From assembly GCA_031772625.1 (NCBI GenBank), contig CM062807.1, positions 1,149,211,007 through 1,149,275,006 of the forward strand: 64,000 nucleotides of DNA. Direction: 5' to 3'. The stretch comes from Pinus tabuliformis. Taxonomy: Eukaryota; Streptophyta; Pinopsida; Pinales; Pinaceae. The notes under the pieces are model-generated. The model did no database searches. It was not told the DNA's origin and saw only the letters and a list, made by a program, of their open reading frames with translations. A program made the translations under genes and the position numbers. Of the stretch, positions 13,828-24,237 are shown piece after piece; the stretch's first letter is position 1; every line of letters starts with the position of its first letter.

Positions 13828-14900
13828 GTTGTGGGTTATTCGAAAGGAGGTTATCGACACAGATTTGCTTGAAGTTTATGATGAATGTGACAAACTCTTT
13901 CGAACTAACGGGTGGCTTGAGTTTCTGCAACTCTTTTGGGTTACAACCAAGGTGTAGTTGAGGCTTTTTCTGCTTCATATGATGGTCATAATGCTAATGT
14001 GGGATATATTAAGATGATTGTGGATATCGATTTCATTTGTAAATCCATTCATCTCTTGGTTGATAGTGAAGTCTGGTCTAAGAATCGAAGGGTTCTCAAC
14101 ATCCCTTGGAGGAAGCTACTAGCGAAGAAAGGGTATGTGTATAGTATCAAAGGTATGCATGTCTCATATCTAAAACCTGAATGGCATAATATGTTGTTTT
14201 TTTTACAAACATGTGTGACCTGTGAGGGTTGTTATAGCTACGCATTTCTCTATCATATACGATTGTTAATGGTATTTTTAGGTTTTAAGTTAAATTTGCC
14301 ACACTTTTTGTATATGAGCTTGTTTAAAATGTCTTCAATTTACCAAATATAGTGCTCAAATGCTAAATGGTCTCTTATCCATCACAGTTTGATTTCCATC
14401 TTGGTAAAATATCAATTGGGTAAGATGGTTCAAGATTGGGAATAATTTCTCATACATAATTGTTTTGATAAAACCTCGTCTTCAAGGGAAATTGACTCCC
14501 AAGTGCCCTCAATCCCTAGTATGGTTCATGAAGATATTCCATCCTCTCCTGTGCATAATGTTATGCATTCAAATGACTCAGAGTCGTGTTGGGATACTAA
14601 TCCTTCTCTTTTAGAAGAGGACATGGCACTGAAGCCCGAAACTATGCATTTTTGTTGAAGCATATATAGTGATGGAAATACTCTTGTTGATAAGGTGGAA
14701 AAGAAACCCAAGAAAAAGGGTAAATCAAAAGTCTCGAAGGTTAAACCCCAGTCAAATTTTTTCCCCTTGGAACTCGCAAGTGAACATATAAATAGTAAGC
14801 ATAAATAAGATTATGATATGTATATTAAAGACAAACCAGTTACTTAAAGTTCTCCGGATTTTGACGTAGTAAATAAGGGTTCTCTTCTAATTAAAACTAT
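13828..14900 (+). pseudogene. Element T ORF, copy 1: plant-transposon-type domain
   Basis: Translation with one frameshift near 13940 gives a protein beginning near an ATG at 13828 (LLEVYDECDKLFR, GWLEFLQLF), then GYNQGVVEAFSASYDG, VDIDFICKSIHLL, NIPWRKLLAKKG, SYLKPEW, CVTCEGCYSYAFLYHIRLLM and FKLNLPHFLYMSL. A lysine-rich tail (KKPKKKGKSKVSKVK) follows a stop at 14658. The pattern resembles the 'putative plant transposon protein' domain (Transposase_32-like), with which the minus-strand gene at 24060-26790 also aligns by eye. Function unknown. Copy 2 is at 21370-22230. Confidence 0.5.
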
Positions 14901-14940
14901 GTCAATCTTAAAGAGTTTCCACCTAAAAAACTAAATCAAA

Positions 14941-15769
14941 ATATACAAACAATCATGATCCCCTAATGATGTCAATGCCACTCCAGAACTAAACAATAGC
15001 ATTGATAAAATTGCTTCAAAAACCCATTCGCCATATGGCTTATATGGCTTCCGAGGCCACTCCACAATTATATATGAACCTTCCATTTCCAAAAAGACAA
15101 ACGTGGCATACCAAATCACTAAATTATGTGACATATTCCATAGGACTAGATTTAAATAAATTTAATTCTATTTAAGAACATTCTATGAGAATTATTAATA
15201 AAATTGAGTCCGATCCCGAGAACGTGTGGAAAAGGTCTACCATTGGTCAATTCTCTGCAGCCTAGGGACTTCACAAATGTGGCTGCCGCCTTTTCTGGAA
15301 TGTGAAGGAAAAATTTCGTGCACGTGGAAATTTCATCCTAACTCCCGGTAACTTTCTCTGATTTCATATTTCAAATTTCATTAAAAAAAAGTGCTTAATA
15401 AATAAAATGCTTACGTAACCAAATAATTTTACGTAACCAAATAATTTTAAATTGCATAAGAGGAAATATGAGTTGAAAGAATTGAGTGGAAATGCATGCG
15501 TGATAATTTAGTGGGCCATCCCACCAACTTCCATTGAATCCATAAAAATTGGAAAGCCAATCTGCCACACCCACTTCATTTCATTGTGAGCGACATATAC
15601 CTACGGGTCGGAGAATTGAAACTGAAAGGAAGGGAAGATATTATGATGTCGGTTTCAAATAATTTTTTCTAATGTATAGGAAAATGGTAATTAGGTAAGT
15701 TTTTTTGGTTGTATCGAAAAGAATTAATATTTGGTCTATTTCGTATTTACATGAAAATTATTACCATTA
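14941..15769. other. Unassigned spacer between duplicated blocks
   Basis: This is not found elsewhere in the window. It contains an 18-bp unit, ACGTAACCAAATAATTTT, exactly twice in tandem (15413-15448), and a 67-residue minus-strand frame (14931-15134) that I do not recognise. No domain or element end could be supported. Confidence 0.4.
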
Positions 15770-16061
15770 TAAAGTGAATTTAGATGTAATTTTATGTACA
15801 ATTTACCAGATAAATTAAAGCATTTAACCTCAAACCACATATTTTACATAAAATTTTATATTGTAATTATTACAATATAGAAATACCTCCAAAAATGATA
15901 ATTTATTAAAATTATTTAAATAAAAACTATATTTAAATGTTATTATCTACTACTATAAATGTTAACCATATACAAATGAATACTTTATAAGTAAAAAGAG
16001 TACCATTCTTGATAAGCATATATAATTTTATCCTTGTTACAAGAAATCAATCAATATTCCA

Positions 16062-16891
16062 AGATTTCGGCCCTTGGTTTTGGGAAAAAACAGGCCTATT
16101 CATGAAGCCATGGAACCCATCATTCGATCCCTCTACAGCAGTGATAACCTCAGCACCAGTTTGGGTGAGATTGCCAAGCCTACCCTTGCATCTCTGGAAT
16201 CTCTCGTCGCTAAAGGCCATCGGAAATGCAATTGGGAAATTTTACTGCAGGTGCCCAGAAACAGAGGAATATGCCAGAACCACCTATGCACATCTGTGTG
16301 GAAATGGATTTCAGCGCGGGATTCCCAGCTGAAATAAACCTAACAAGTAAAGACTATGTGTGGAACCAGAAACTTGATTATGAAAGTGTCCTCTTCAGAT
16401 GTCGATCGTGCTTTGAGACGGGGCATCTAGCCAAAAATTGCCCAAAAGCCTCTGAGAAAAATTTTGCTAGAAAAAACCACCACAGATCTACATGGTGGGA
16501 AGGAGCACAAAAAGAACACTACACTGTCATCAAAGAAGAATATTCTAGAGAAAACTCTGAGTCACAAGAAATCAGGGAAGAAAGAAACAACTCTCAAAAC
16601 AAGCAAGGAGAAAGCCCGCCCCAACAAATCAACAATTATGAGGATTCGAATACCGCAGAAAATAAATCTCCATTTAACAGCAAAGCAGATCTCCTAAACC
16701 AAACTTCTTCTCCGACTATTTTCAAAAGAACGAACACAATAGATCGCGAAGCTAAGACACCAATGTCCCAAGAACCAGAAGAGATGAAGGAGATGCAAGA
16801 TAAAGGAAGTTGGAAGACCGTAGAGAAAAAAAAGAAAGCTACAACACCAATCTCGCCAAGAAAGACGAGGAACCAGACAAGTAAAAATTAA
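16062..16891 (+). pseudogene. LINE ORF1 protein fragment (DUF4283 plus CCHC)
   Basis: The first frame shows GPWFWEKTGLFMKPWNPSF and VWVRLPSLPLHLWN, the usual plant LINE ORF1 DUF4283 region. It shifts frame near 16290 into ICVEMDFSAGFPAEINLT, then FRCRSCFETGHLAKNC, a CCHC knuckle (codons 16400-16441; C-x2-C-x4-H-x4-C). A long acidic/lysine-rich disordered tail ends in SWKTVEKKKK and RKTRNQTSKN. The role in the family is RNA binding and RNP formation. The missing N-terminus and one frameshift make it non-functional. Confidence 0.8.
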
Positions 16892-16957
16892 GAAAATTAT
16901 AGGTCCGATAGACCAATTTGGTCTCAGTGGACGTTAACCATCATCATCATCATCATC
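16062..16957 (+). mobile_element. 5'-truncated LINE-type insertion carrying only ORF1
   Basis: The first copy of the block has no such sequence at the equivalent point (near 2390). The insert begins in the middle of a DUF4283-like domain, runs through a CCHC knuckle to the ORF1 stop at 16889-16891, and ends about 50 bases later in a (CAT)n tail. No endonuclease or RT part is present, so the copy is either an internal deletion of an L1-like LINE or a product of an ORF1-only element. Target-site duplications could not be fixed in the AT-rich flank. Confidence 0.7.
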
Positions 16958-17075
16958 AAATAATAAAATAAAAATAAAAATATAAAATTCAAAAACTTTA
17001 ATTAATAAATAAAATAATAATAATAATAATAAAATAAATAAAATTAAAAAAAAAATAAAAAATAACAAATACAAT
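16939..17075. repeat. (CAT)n tail and A/T simple-sequence tract
   Basis: Six CAT units (16939-16957) run into about 120 bp of AAT/AAAT-rich simple sequence. The CAT run is probably the LINE 3' tail. The A/T tract expands a shorter AT-rich segment of copy 1 (about 2400-2450). Confidence 0.8.
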
Positions 17076-17087
17076 TTTTGTGACCAA

Positions 17088-17233
17088 GTGGTCCACAACA
17101 TAGTAAGAAAGCAATTTACAAACTTGTGGAATATTCCACATAACTTAGGCAAAGCTTGGAAACGAGAACAACTTCTACAAAAGCGTGCTCATATCTTTTG
17201 CATGATTCTGTGTGATTCCATGAAAAATGTGCT
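17088..17233. other. 146-bp insertion private to copy 2
   Basis: Copy 1 reads straight from GATCAAGTG to CACATACATAATTATAATG near 2480-2500. Copy 2 has about 146 bp between the same anchors, flanked by GTG. A GTGCTCATA occurs both inside (17183) and at the right edge (17229), suggesting a small duplication or a short non-autonomous insertion. No terminal inverted repeats were found. Confidence 0.5.
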
Positions 17234-17929
17234 CATACATAATTATAATGTTTATGAAGATTTTTCTAAGTGTTTAAAGGAGTTGCAGCTTTGAAGTTTG
17301 TGCACTTTACGTCATACACAATTGCATTTATTGAATGTTTAACGTATAAATTCTCATGTCTAAAGGGTGTGAATATTATTTTATTATCAGGGAACAATGT
17401 ATCTCAAATGTGTCAACAACTTTGCTCATGATATTTTTTGGTGAGCAATTGGATAGATAATTTCATTAATTAAAGAATTGTGAAAAACATTGTAAAAATA
17501 AAATTGTTGTAATTGTGATTATTACTTATTTTTTATGCTTATGATATTATTTACAATAAACATTTAACAAATGCTTATGATATTATTTACAATAAACATT
17601 TAACAAGATGGTGAAATTTACATTATTTAATAATGTCAAAAAATTATAAAAAACATAAACCCTAAGATGCAAGAATCTTAACCTTAATTTGAAGTTAATA
17701 GGGTTGATATGCACACTTTGCTACATAAAATTGAGTTGCCTAAAATCATGAGACTATAAAAATTTCTTATTGATATATTTTAGTACTCTTTAGCTCATTG
17801 AAAAGTGAATTTACAAACTAAGCCAAATGCTTGACCATTTGGCTTTGGAATGTCAAAAAACACTAAGAAAGGCCTTGAAAAACTCACCATGATTTCAAGA
17901 CTTAAGAATTGCAAATATTGATATCATTT

Positions 17930-19870
17930 ATAACATGGCCTCATACAACCACTTGGATCAATCCTTCTCCCTTAAACAGTTACCATAGTTTGCATTGTGT
18001 CAAGTTCATATACAAGATGTGAGAATTCTATCAAATTTAATTCTTGATAAACCACTTGTGGCTTTTTTAATAACCTAAAAGAGTTGTATAATTATAGTGG
18101 GTGCACTTCAACTTGGTGTCCATGATTTTGTCTACTACAACTTTCTCAATGTAATCATGCTTGAGCTTTGTAATGGTCAAGTCATATGCCATTTCTAACA
18201 TGTCAAACAAAGGAAGGTAGTACGATCAAAGCAACTCTACATTAAAGAGTCAAAGGAGTAAGTCAAGGAAGGGTAGAAGATTTAATCCAAAAACATTCAC
18301 ACCCACAAGCCTGGCGATAATGTACTAAGGCCAATATCATAGCATTTTCAGCTTCCTCTAGGAGGCTACAAGTTGTTCTTTTTGCAATTGTGTCCATATC
18401 TTGTCACTAAATTCTAACTTGTATGTACTTTGAGGTTGATCATGCTGTTGTTTATACTTACCATTAGCTTTCTACAAAATACCATGAAATATTTGTTAAA
18501 TGCACTACTCCATTCAATAAATTTGGTTGACCTATTTGTCTCACTCAGAGCATGGGAGGACTCTCCTTATGTTGATGTAATGAGTAAAGCTACAATAATT
18601 GGGGATAATGGTTGGAACCTCCTACACACTTAAAAATTAATGTGGCTAATAGAGCTATGAAAAGGATTATTCTATATGCATTAAACACAAGGAAGATTTT
18701 CATCCCATATATGTTGATGCTTGGAGGTGCATTTTGAGGATATGTATAATTATCACGTTGACTAACGTTGTTTTTCCATATGTTTGAGGATTGGAAGGAA
18801 ATTAATTTAGTTATTTTGGTGTTTATAGTGGACAAAATGTTAGAATAGAACATACTTAGGAACATGTTATTATCAAAGGTAATGATCTTTATAAACCCAA
18901 AATGAATCAAAACTTTCTTACAAATGAGCTAGTGCCAAAATTGTCCTCTTAGGGCACCAATCAACAACCACAAAAACACTTTTGTAACTATGCTCAGTTG
19001 ATCAAGGTTTACCTAGAGTGTGAAATGTTTTTCTTTGTTCCTTTTGTCTGAATGATAAATAAGACTAATATCCTAGGGAAACAATGACTCTATAAGGCCA
19101 AGATTAATTAAAAAATGTGACACTTCCACATATATGGTTATCCTAAAAGAACATCTGAAACCTCAAGTGATGTGACATCACATAATACCTCATCTTTTAA
19201 GGGCTTGATGCCATATTGTAAGTGAAATTGGTTACTCATGCAAATGTCTCATCCTTGGATTAGCCAATTAGTGTTGAACATCTTGGGGTTCGACGATATT
19301 GTTAGCTTCATCTTCTTGATGACCTTCACTAAGACATTGTTCTTCAGTTGGTAGTATGGACATTGGAATGTAACTATGTCCCCATCCCCCACATCTATGA
19401 AGTGAAGAGGCATTCTCCTTCCTTAGATTCCTCTAGTTCTCTCATTCAACCTTTGTAGTAGAAATAATAATATTGGGTTTCGTGTTGATGATCTATTTTC
19501 TACCATTCATCGTCATTAGTGATGTCAAGGTTGAAGTAGAGTTTGAGGATCCTAAATGTACAAATAACAATTATCATGGCGTGTGTCACACCATTTGCAT
19601 GTATTCTCCTTCAACTCCATGTTCTTCTTCTTTGCATGTTGTTCAAATCAATTGCCTCAAGGTTGGTTATCATTGCTATATCCTTTGTTGTGAGAGTAAG
19701 TGCTACCTTTACCTTTATTTTTCTATTGTGAATTTGTTGACCCAAACTCTTTCTTAGATGTATGCTAACATTTTTTCTCAATTCTAACCAAATAGTTGTG
19801 AAGATCGCCTTATAAATAGATGTCCATAAACTCCATTTCAATTTGGATATATTTTTGTAGGTCACTCCAA
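17930..19870 (-). pseudogene. Ty3/gypsy relic, copy 2: gag, protease, integrase
   Basis: Read on the minus strand from the right: a gag scrap with a knuckle-like CKWCDTRHDNC (about 19570-19605), a protease-region stretch MFNTNWLIQG ... CMSNQFHLQYGIKPLKDEV ... LG-PYMWKCH (about 19120-19335), integrase scraps FLSMF and NTKITKLISF (about 18780-18880), then the C-terminal KYKQ ... STYKLEFSDKIW and KFPHL-type end. RT and RNase H are absent. The wording fits conifer gypsy elements of the IFG7 kind. Stops occur throughout. Confidence 0.55.
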
Positions 19871-20124
19871 CATCTTAGATCCAACTATTGTTTGGAGCCT
19901 TGATACTTAGTGTTGCGCATAAGGTTGGAATATGTTGGTGTACTTCAACATAGTGTGCTATTTACATATGTGTAAGGTAATTATCCATATTATGTATTTG
20001 TCTTCGTAGTTTACAATAAAGTGATAATCCTCCTTGAGGAGATATCAGAATTATTATATTATGTTTATATTACCTAGACAATACATGCTATGAGGAATTA
20101 TTGTGTTATGTTTAGATCACCTAG

Positions 20125-20303
20125 TGTTAGAATGTGTCCCCTTAGAAGGTAATAATGTCTAAGTTATCTTAGAAGAAATTGTAATCTTATGTAAAACAAT
20201 TATCTCACATTCATCATAGACTAAAATACCTTTGTAATTGTTTATTATATAAAGAGGTGAAATTGCATTATCCCACATGTATTATTAGGATGTAATTCCT
20301 CCA
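20125..20303 (+). repeat. Short LTR of element T, copy 2
   Basis: The sequence starts TGTTAGAATG and ends ATTCCTCCA, with TATATAAAGAGG inside. It is the counterpart of 12569-12747 and carries the same downstream primer-like site. The same weakness applies: no 3' LTR is visible. Confidence 0.5.
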
Positions 20304-20310
20304 TATCTCT

Positions 20311-20322
20311 TGGCATCTAATA
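20311..20322 (+). other. Element T primer binding site, copy 2
   Basis: TGGCATCTAATA is the counterpart of 12755-12766, with one further mutation from the TGGTATC start. Confidence 0.4.
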
Positions 20323-21369
20323 GAGGTAAAGGAGACCCAAGAAACACCCAATGAATATGAAAGTCTTATCTTTGTAAAGGGTAAAGCATTTGTGGAGGCG
20401 CTCTCAAGTGTAAGTGCTAGTAAGTGATATGGGCTAACTAACTCCGTCTCATTCATTGCTAAATGATATGGGCCCTTCTCTATATTATTTTTCTTTTACA
20501 TTTTTACTTTTGATTTGGTTTTGATTATACAGTGTACAATTACTTTATGTTTCTGAAGAGTTGTGTAGCTTACCTATGATCACTAGGCTAACGCTTTTTA
20601 TCTCTTTTCTTTGGTAATTCATTCATTCACCTTTGTTTTCTTTGATAAAGGTCAAATGACCCTTGGCATTGATTTGACAACAAAAATAGCTACCAAAGGG
20701 CTATAATTTTATTCATTCATTTGAACATATACAAAAGAAAAGGGAGGGCACTACAAAATTTAAATTTTGTAGCAACCTTAACTTATAATATATGAATTTA
20801 TTATTTTAATAACTTTCAAATTTTATGTCTGATTCAGATGCATGAAACATATAAAAATTCCTATGATTGGTACCTTGGTTAACTAAGTTTATATGTTGTT
20901 ATTCAAACGTCAGAATCTTACATATTGATGCATTTATATTGACTTTGGTTCGAGTATTGTTTATTTAGGGTTAATGCTAATTGGAAAACCAAGCTTATCG
21001 CCTTAGTCTTGGTATATTATTTGCCAAAATTTATTTATTCTAGACCTAAATCATTTCGTAGTTATGGTGAAACCTCGGGTATCATTGTGATTATGTGTGT
21101 AAAGTTGGGATCTTTGATCTCTTCCACTTGTGACAATATGATGCGACTGACATTTAGACATGTCATTATCGTACCCATGAATACTCTCTCATGATTAATC
21201 ATGCCTTGAGACTAATTATTATGGTTTTACCAATTCAATCGACCTCTAGATTCGATATTCTCTTCTTTGTTTTCTCACTTTCAAGATCATTGGTTAGGGT
21301 TTTGGGGGTTTTTCCTTACTAAATGTTAGTCTGCTGGTTTCAACTTTATCCCAACTATAAAATATATTA

Positions 21370-22230
21370 GGAATCATTTACGTTGCGGGTTATTCGAATA
21401 GAGGTTTTCGGCATACATTTGATTGAGGTTTATGATTAATGTGTTGAACTCTTTCAAACTGTTGGATGACTTGAGTTTCTGCAACCCTTTCGGGGTTACA
21501 ACCAGAGTTTAGCCAAGGCTTTTTCCACTTCATTTGATGTTCATAGTGCCAAGGTGGGAGATATTGAGATGAATGTGGATATTGATTTCATTTCTAAAGC
21601 CACTTATCTCCTTGTTGACAATGAAGTCTGGTCTAAGAACCGAAGGGTTCGTAACATCCCTTGGAAAAGGCTACTGACAAAGAAAGGGCATGCATATATT
21701 ATCGAAAGTATGCCTATCTCATATCTAAAACACCAATGGCAGAATATGTTGTTGTTTTTATGCAGATATGTGACCTGTGAGGGTCATTACAACTTGGTCT
21801 TTCTCTATCATATATCAATCTTAATGGTCTTTTTAGGGTTCAAATTAAATTTTCCACACTTTTTGTATATAACTCCGGTTAATATGTCTTCAATTTACCA
21901 AAAAAATACCTCAAATACTAAATGGTCTCATATCCATCACAGTTTGATTACCATCTTGGTAAAATATCAATTAGGAAAGATGGGTCAGGATTGGGAATCA
22001 TTTCTCATACAAATTTTTTTGATAAAACCCTATCTTCAAGGGAGTCTGACTCCCAAGTTCCCTCAGACCCTGGTCTAGTTCATGAAGACATTCCATCCTC
22101 TCATGTGCATGATGTTGTACATTCAAATGGCTTAGATTTGTTCAGGATTGGTGAGCCTTGGTATTGCACTAAGAGTGTTGCAACTCCCAAGAGCTCCTCA
22201 ACTCTATTTATCAACCTGGAGTTCGTATAA
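21370..22230 (+). pseudogene. Element T ORF, copy 2: plant-transposon-type domain
   Basis: After a broken start, the 174-residue open frame (21554-22078) reads VDIDFISKATYLLVDNEVW, NIPWKRLLTKKG, YLKHQW, YVTCEGHYNLVFLYHISILM and FKLNFPHFLYITP. This is the same protein as 13828-14900. A frameshift near 21930 moves the reading to the 102-residue frame 21922-22230, which runs without a stop across the junction into module C (VATPKSSSTLFINLEFV). The end is therefore chimeric, or the original end, relative to copy 1. Confidence 0.5.
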
Positions 22231-24237
22231 ATTTCGAGGTTACCATGCTATATGCACAGTAGATGGGATTCTACTCATGCCACCCTCAAATAGGACATCT
22301 TATTAATAATGCTCCAATACCATTCCTCCTACTGAGTTATAATGAAAGTTGGCTAATGAAAGTGCAATTTAGAAGCTATCTCTAACTATGACAAGAAAAA
22401 TTATATTTACTTTAACTTGTAAATCCTATTGAAACTATTCATGAAAAGGCAAGATCTAAACTACTTCCAAAAAGGAAACTATATTATCTTGCAACATTCA
22501 TCAAGCTATCAAATCTACTTGTAGAAAGGAAGCTAATCTCTCTTGCATAACCTACGAAACTATAATTGAAGGTTCTATGTACTATCTAACTAGATCACAC
22601 TTGCATGTAAATCAATATTCTATTTGTGCCAAACATGTGATAAGGAAACTAACAATATTATGTTTTTGTAGTGAGGGAAAATGAGGGTTTGGAGTGACCT
22701 AGGAGCTTCCCCTGATCATGAAATCATATTTGTGGGTTAACATACTTCTAAACTAAGTACAAGTTATAGTAAGGATCAAAACTAGTGGAAGAAATAGGTC
22801 ATACAGGTGTGCTACAGGAGCCTTGTCTTGCTAGAGGAGGGCCTGTAATGCTACAGGAGGGCTATTGAGAAGGTTTGATAGGGGAAAATGATCATTTAAG
22901 GGTATGGAAATGTGAATCGAGGTTGAGGTAGATGAGTGAAGGGTGGCTGAATCCAAGCTTAGAGCCACTTGAAGGATTTTTTCACTAGGGAGGATGCTCT
23001 CGGTGACCCTCGGAAAATGAACTTAAGAAACATAGATTTTTTGACAGAATTTGGGGTTCACAAGAAAAGGTGAGGGAGTCCAAGATGGAGGTGGAGAAGG
23101 TTCCCTTGCCCACAGATCCAAACAACCCTATAATCATCACATGCATACACCCATTTATCATTGACAAAAATAAAACAACTAGTTGTGGAAAAGATGAGTT
23201 GAATTTAAATGATATCTAATCGATGTCAGGACTTTGATCTAATCAATAAACCAACCCTTAAGCTACAGCAAGCACATGAAAACTAAGATGACTAACACAA
23301 ATTTTCTTCTAAGAAATCATAAACATAATTCTTTTGGGTTGTGGTTGTGAATCCTTCTATTCATGCTCCCATAAGAGAGGTGAGGTAGAGGATGCAATCA
23401 CAGATTTTAATGGATTATTCTCTACTAAAATGCAAGAAACTAAGCAATAATATGAAATTAAAAGAGATACAAGTACACAAGAGGGATCTATGCCATTGTG
23501 TTGGGCCTCAACCATATGGAACTAACTCAGTGATGAATCAACAAGCAACTTTTCATTATCATTGAATCAATGTATAATATGTCAAATAACAATTAAAATA
23601 ATAGTGCCAAGTTCCTGAGCTCAAGAGCCACCTAGCTGAAAAAAACTTGAATCCTAATGAGCTCTTCTAAATGCTTATTTATACAAGGGGTACCTACTAG
23701 CATCTCCCTAGAAAATAGGAATATTTGTCTTCTACAACTTGAGAATGGTGTATCTTATTCCTAATTACTTTCACTTGCTTGACTGCCAATGATCTCGAGC
23801 TGATGAGAGAGAGAGAGATTGATATGATATTGGGTTGATTGAGGGAGTTAAGGAGGTGGAAAACCCCCTAGATTATCTCCTTGTTGTCTACTCTGAGCCC
23901 CTACATAGAAATAATCTCAAAAGTTGCTCCATTTCCTCCAATTAAACCATATTAGGCTACATGACATGAAAACCATCTTTTATCCTTCTCACTAAGCATA
24001 ATATAAAGAAAAAGGTAAATAAATGTGAGAAAATGATAGTTCTAAAGTTGGACGATGCTATTATGACCCTTTATAATGTACATATTGATGACCCTCATCA
24101 TCACCCCTACTAAAATTGTTTCTCATCCTCTGAGAAACTCAGTCATCCATGTTCATCTATTTCATGGCCTTGGTGGCCTCCCTGAAATCCCAAGGCTCCT
24201 CAGATGGTTTTCCCTCTAGTGGGTAGAATTCTACATT
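22187..24237. repeat. Module C, copy 2 (LTR-like, minus orientation)
   Basis: This is the full-length partner of 1-2057. The minus-strand polypurine-like tract is at plus 24104-24116 and the TGATGATGAGG start at plus 24093-24103. Its right end is continuous with the minus-strand gene at 24060-26790, supporting its reading as that element's 3' LTR plus the last coding bases. CTACAGGAG-type motifs start at 22812, 22831 and 22851. Confidence 0.7.

Larger units (their letters stand above)
15770..22135. repeat. Duplicated block, copy 2 (gypsy relic plus element T)
   Basis: This is collinear with about 2105-3681 joined to 10915-14580. It carries two insertions the first copy lacks (16062-16957 and about 17088-17233) and lacks the gypsy 1 insertion of the first copy. 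The match ends at about 22135, where the sequence passes into module C instead of continuing as in copy 1. Confidence 0.85.

Noticed and set aside
13548-13961. 137-residue plus-strand frame in element T
   Set aside because: The frame carrying the conserved GWLEFLQ and GYN motifs is a different one. This frame has no counterpart in copy 2.
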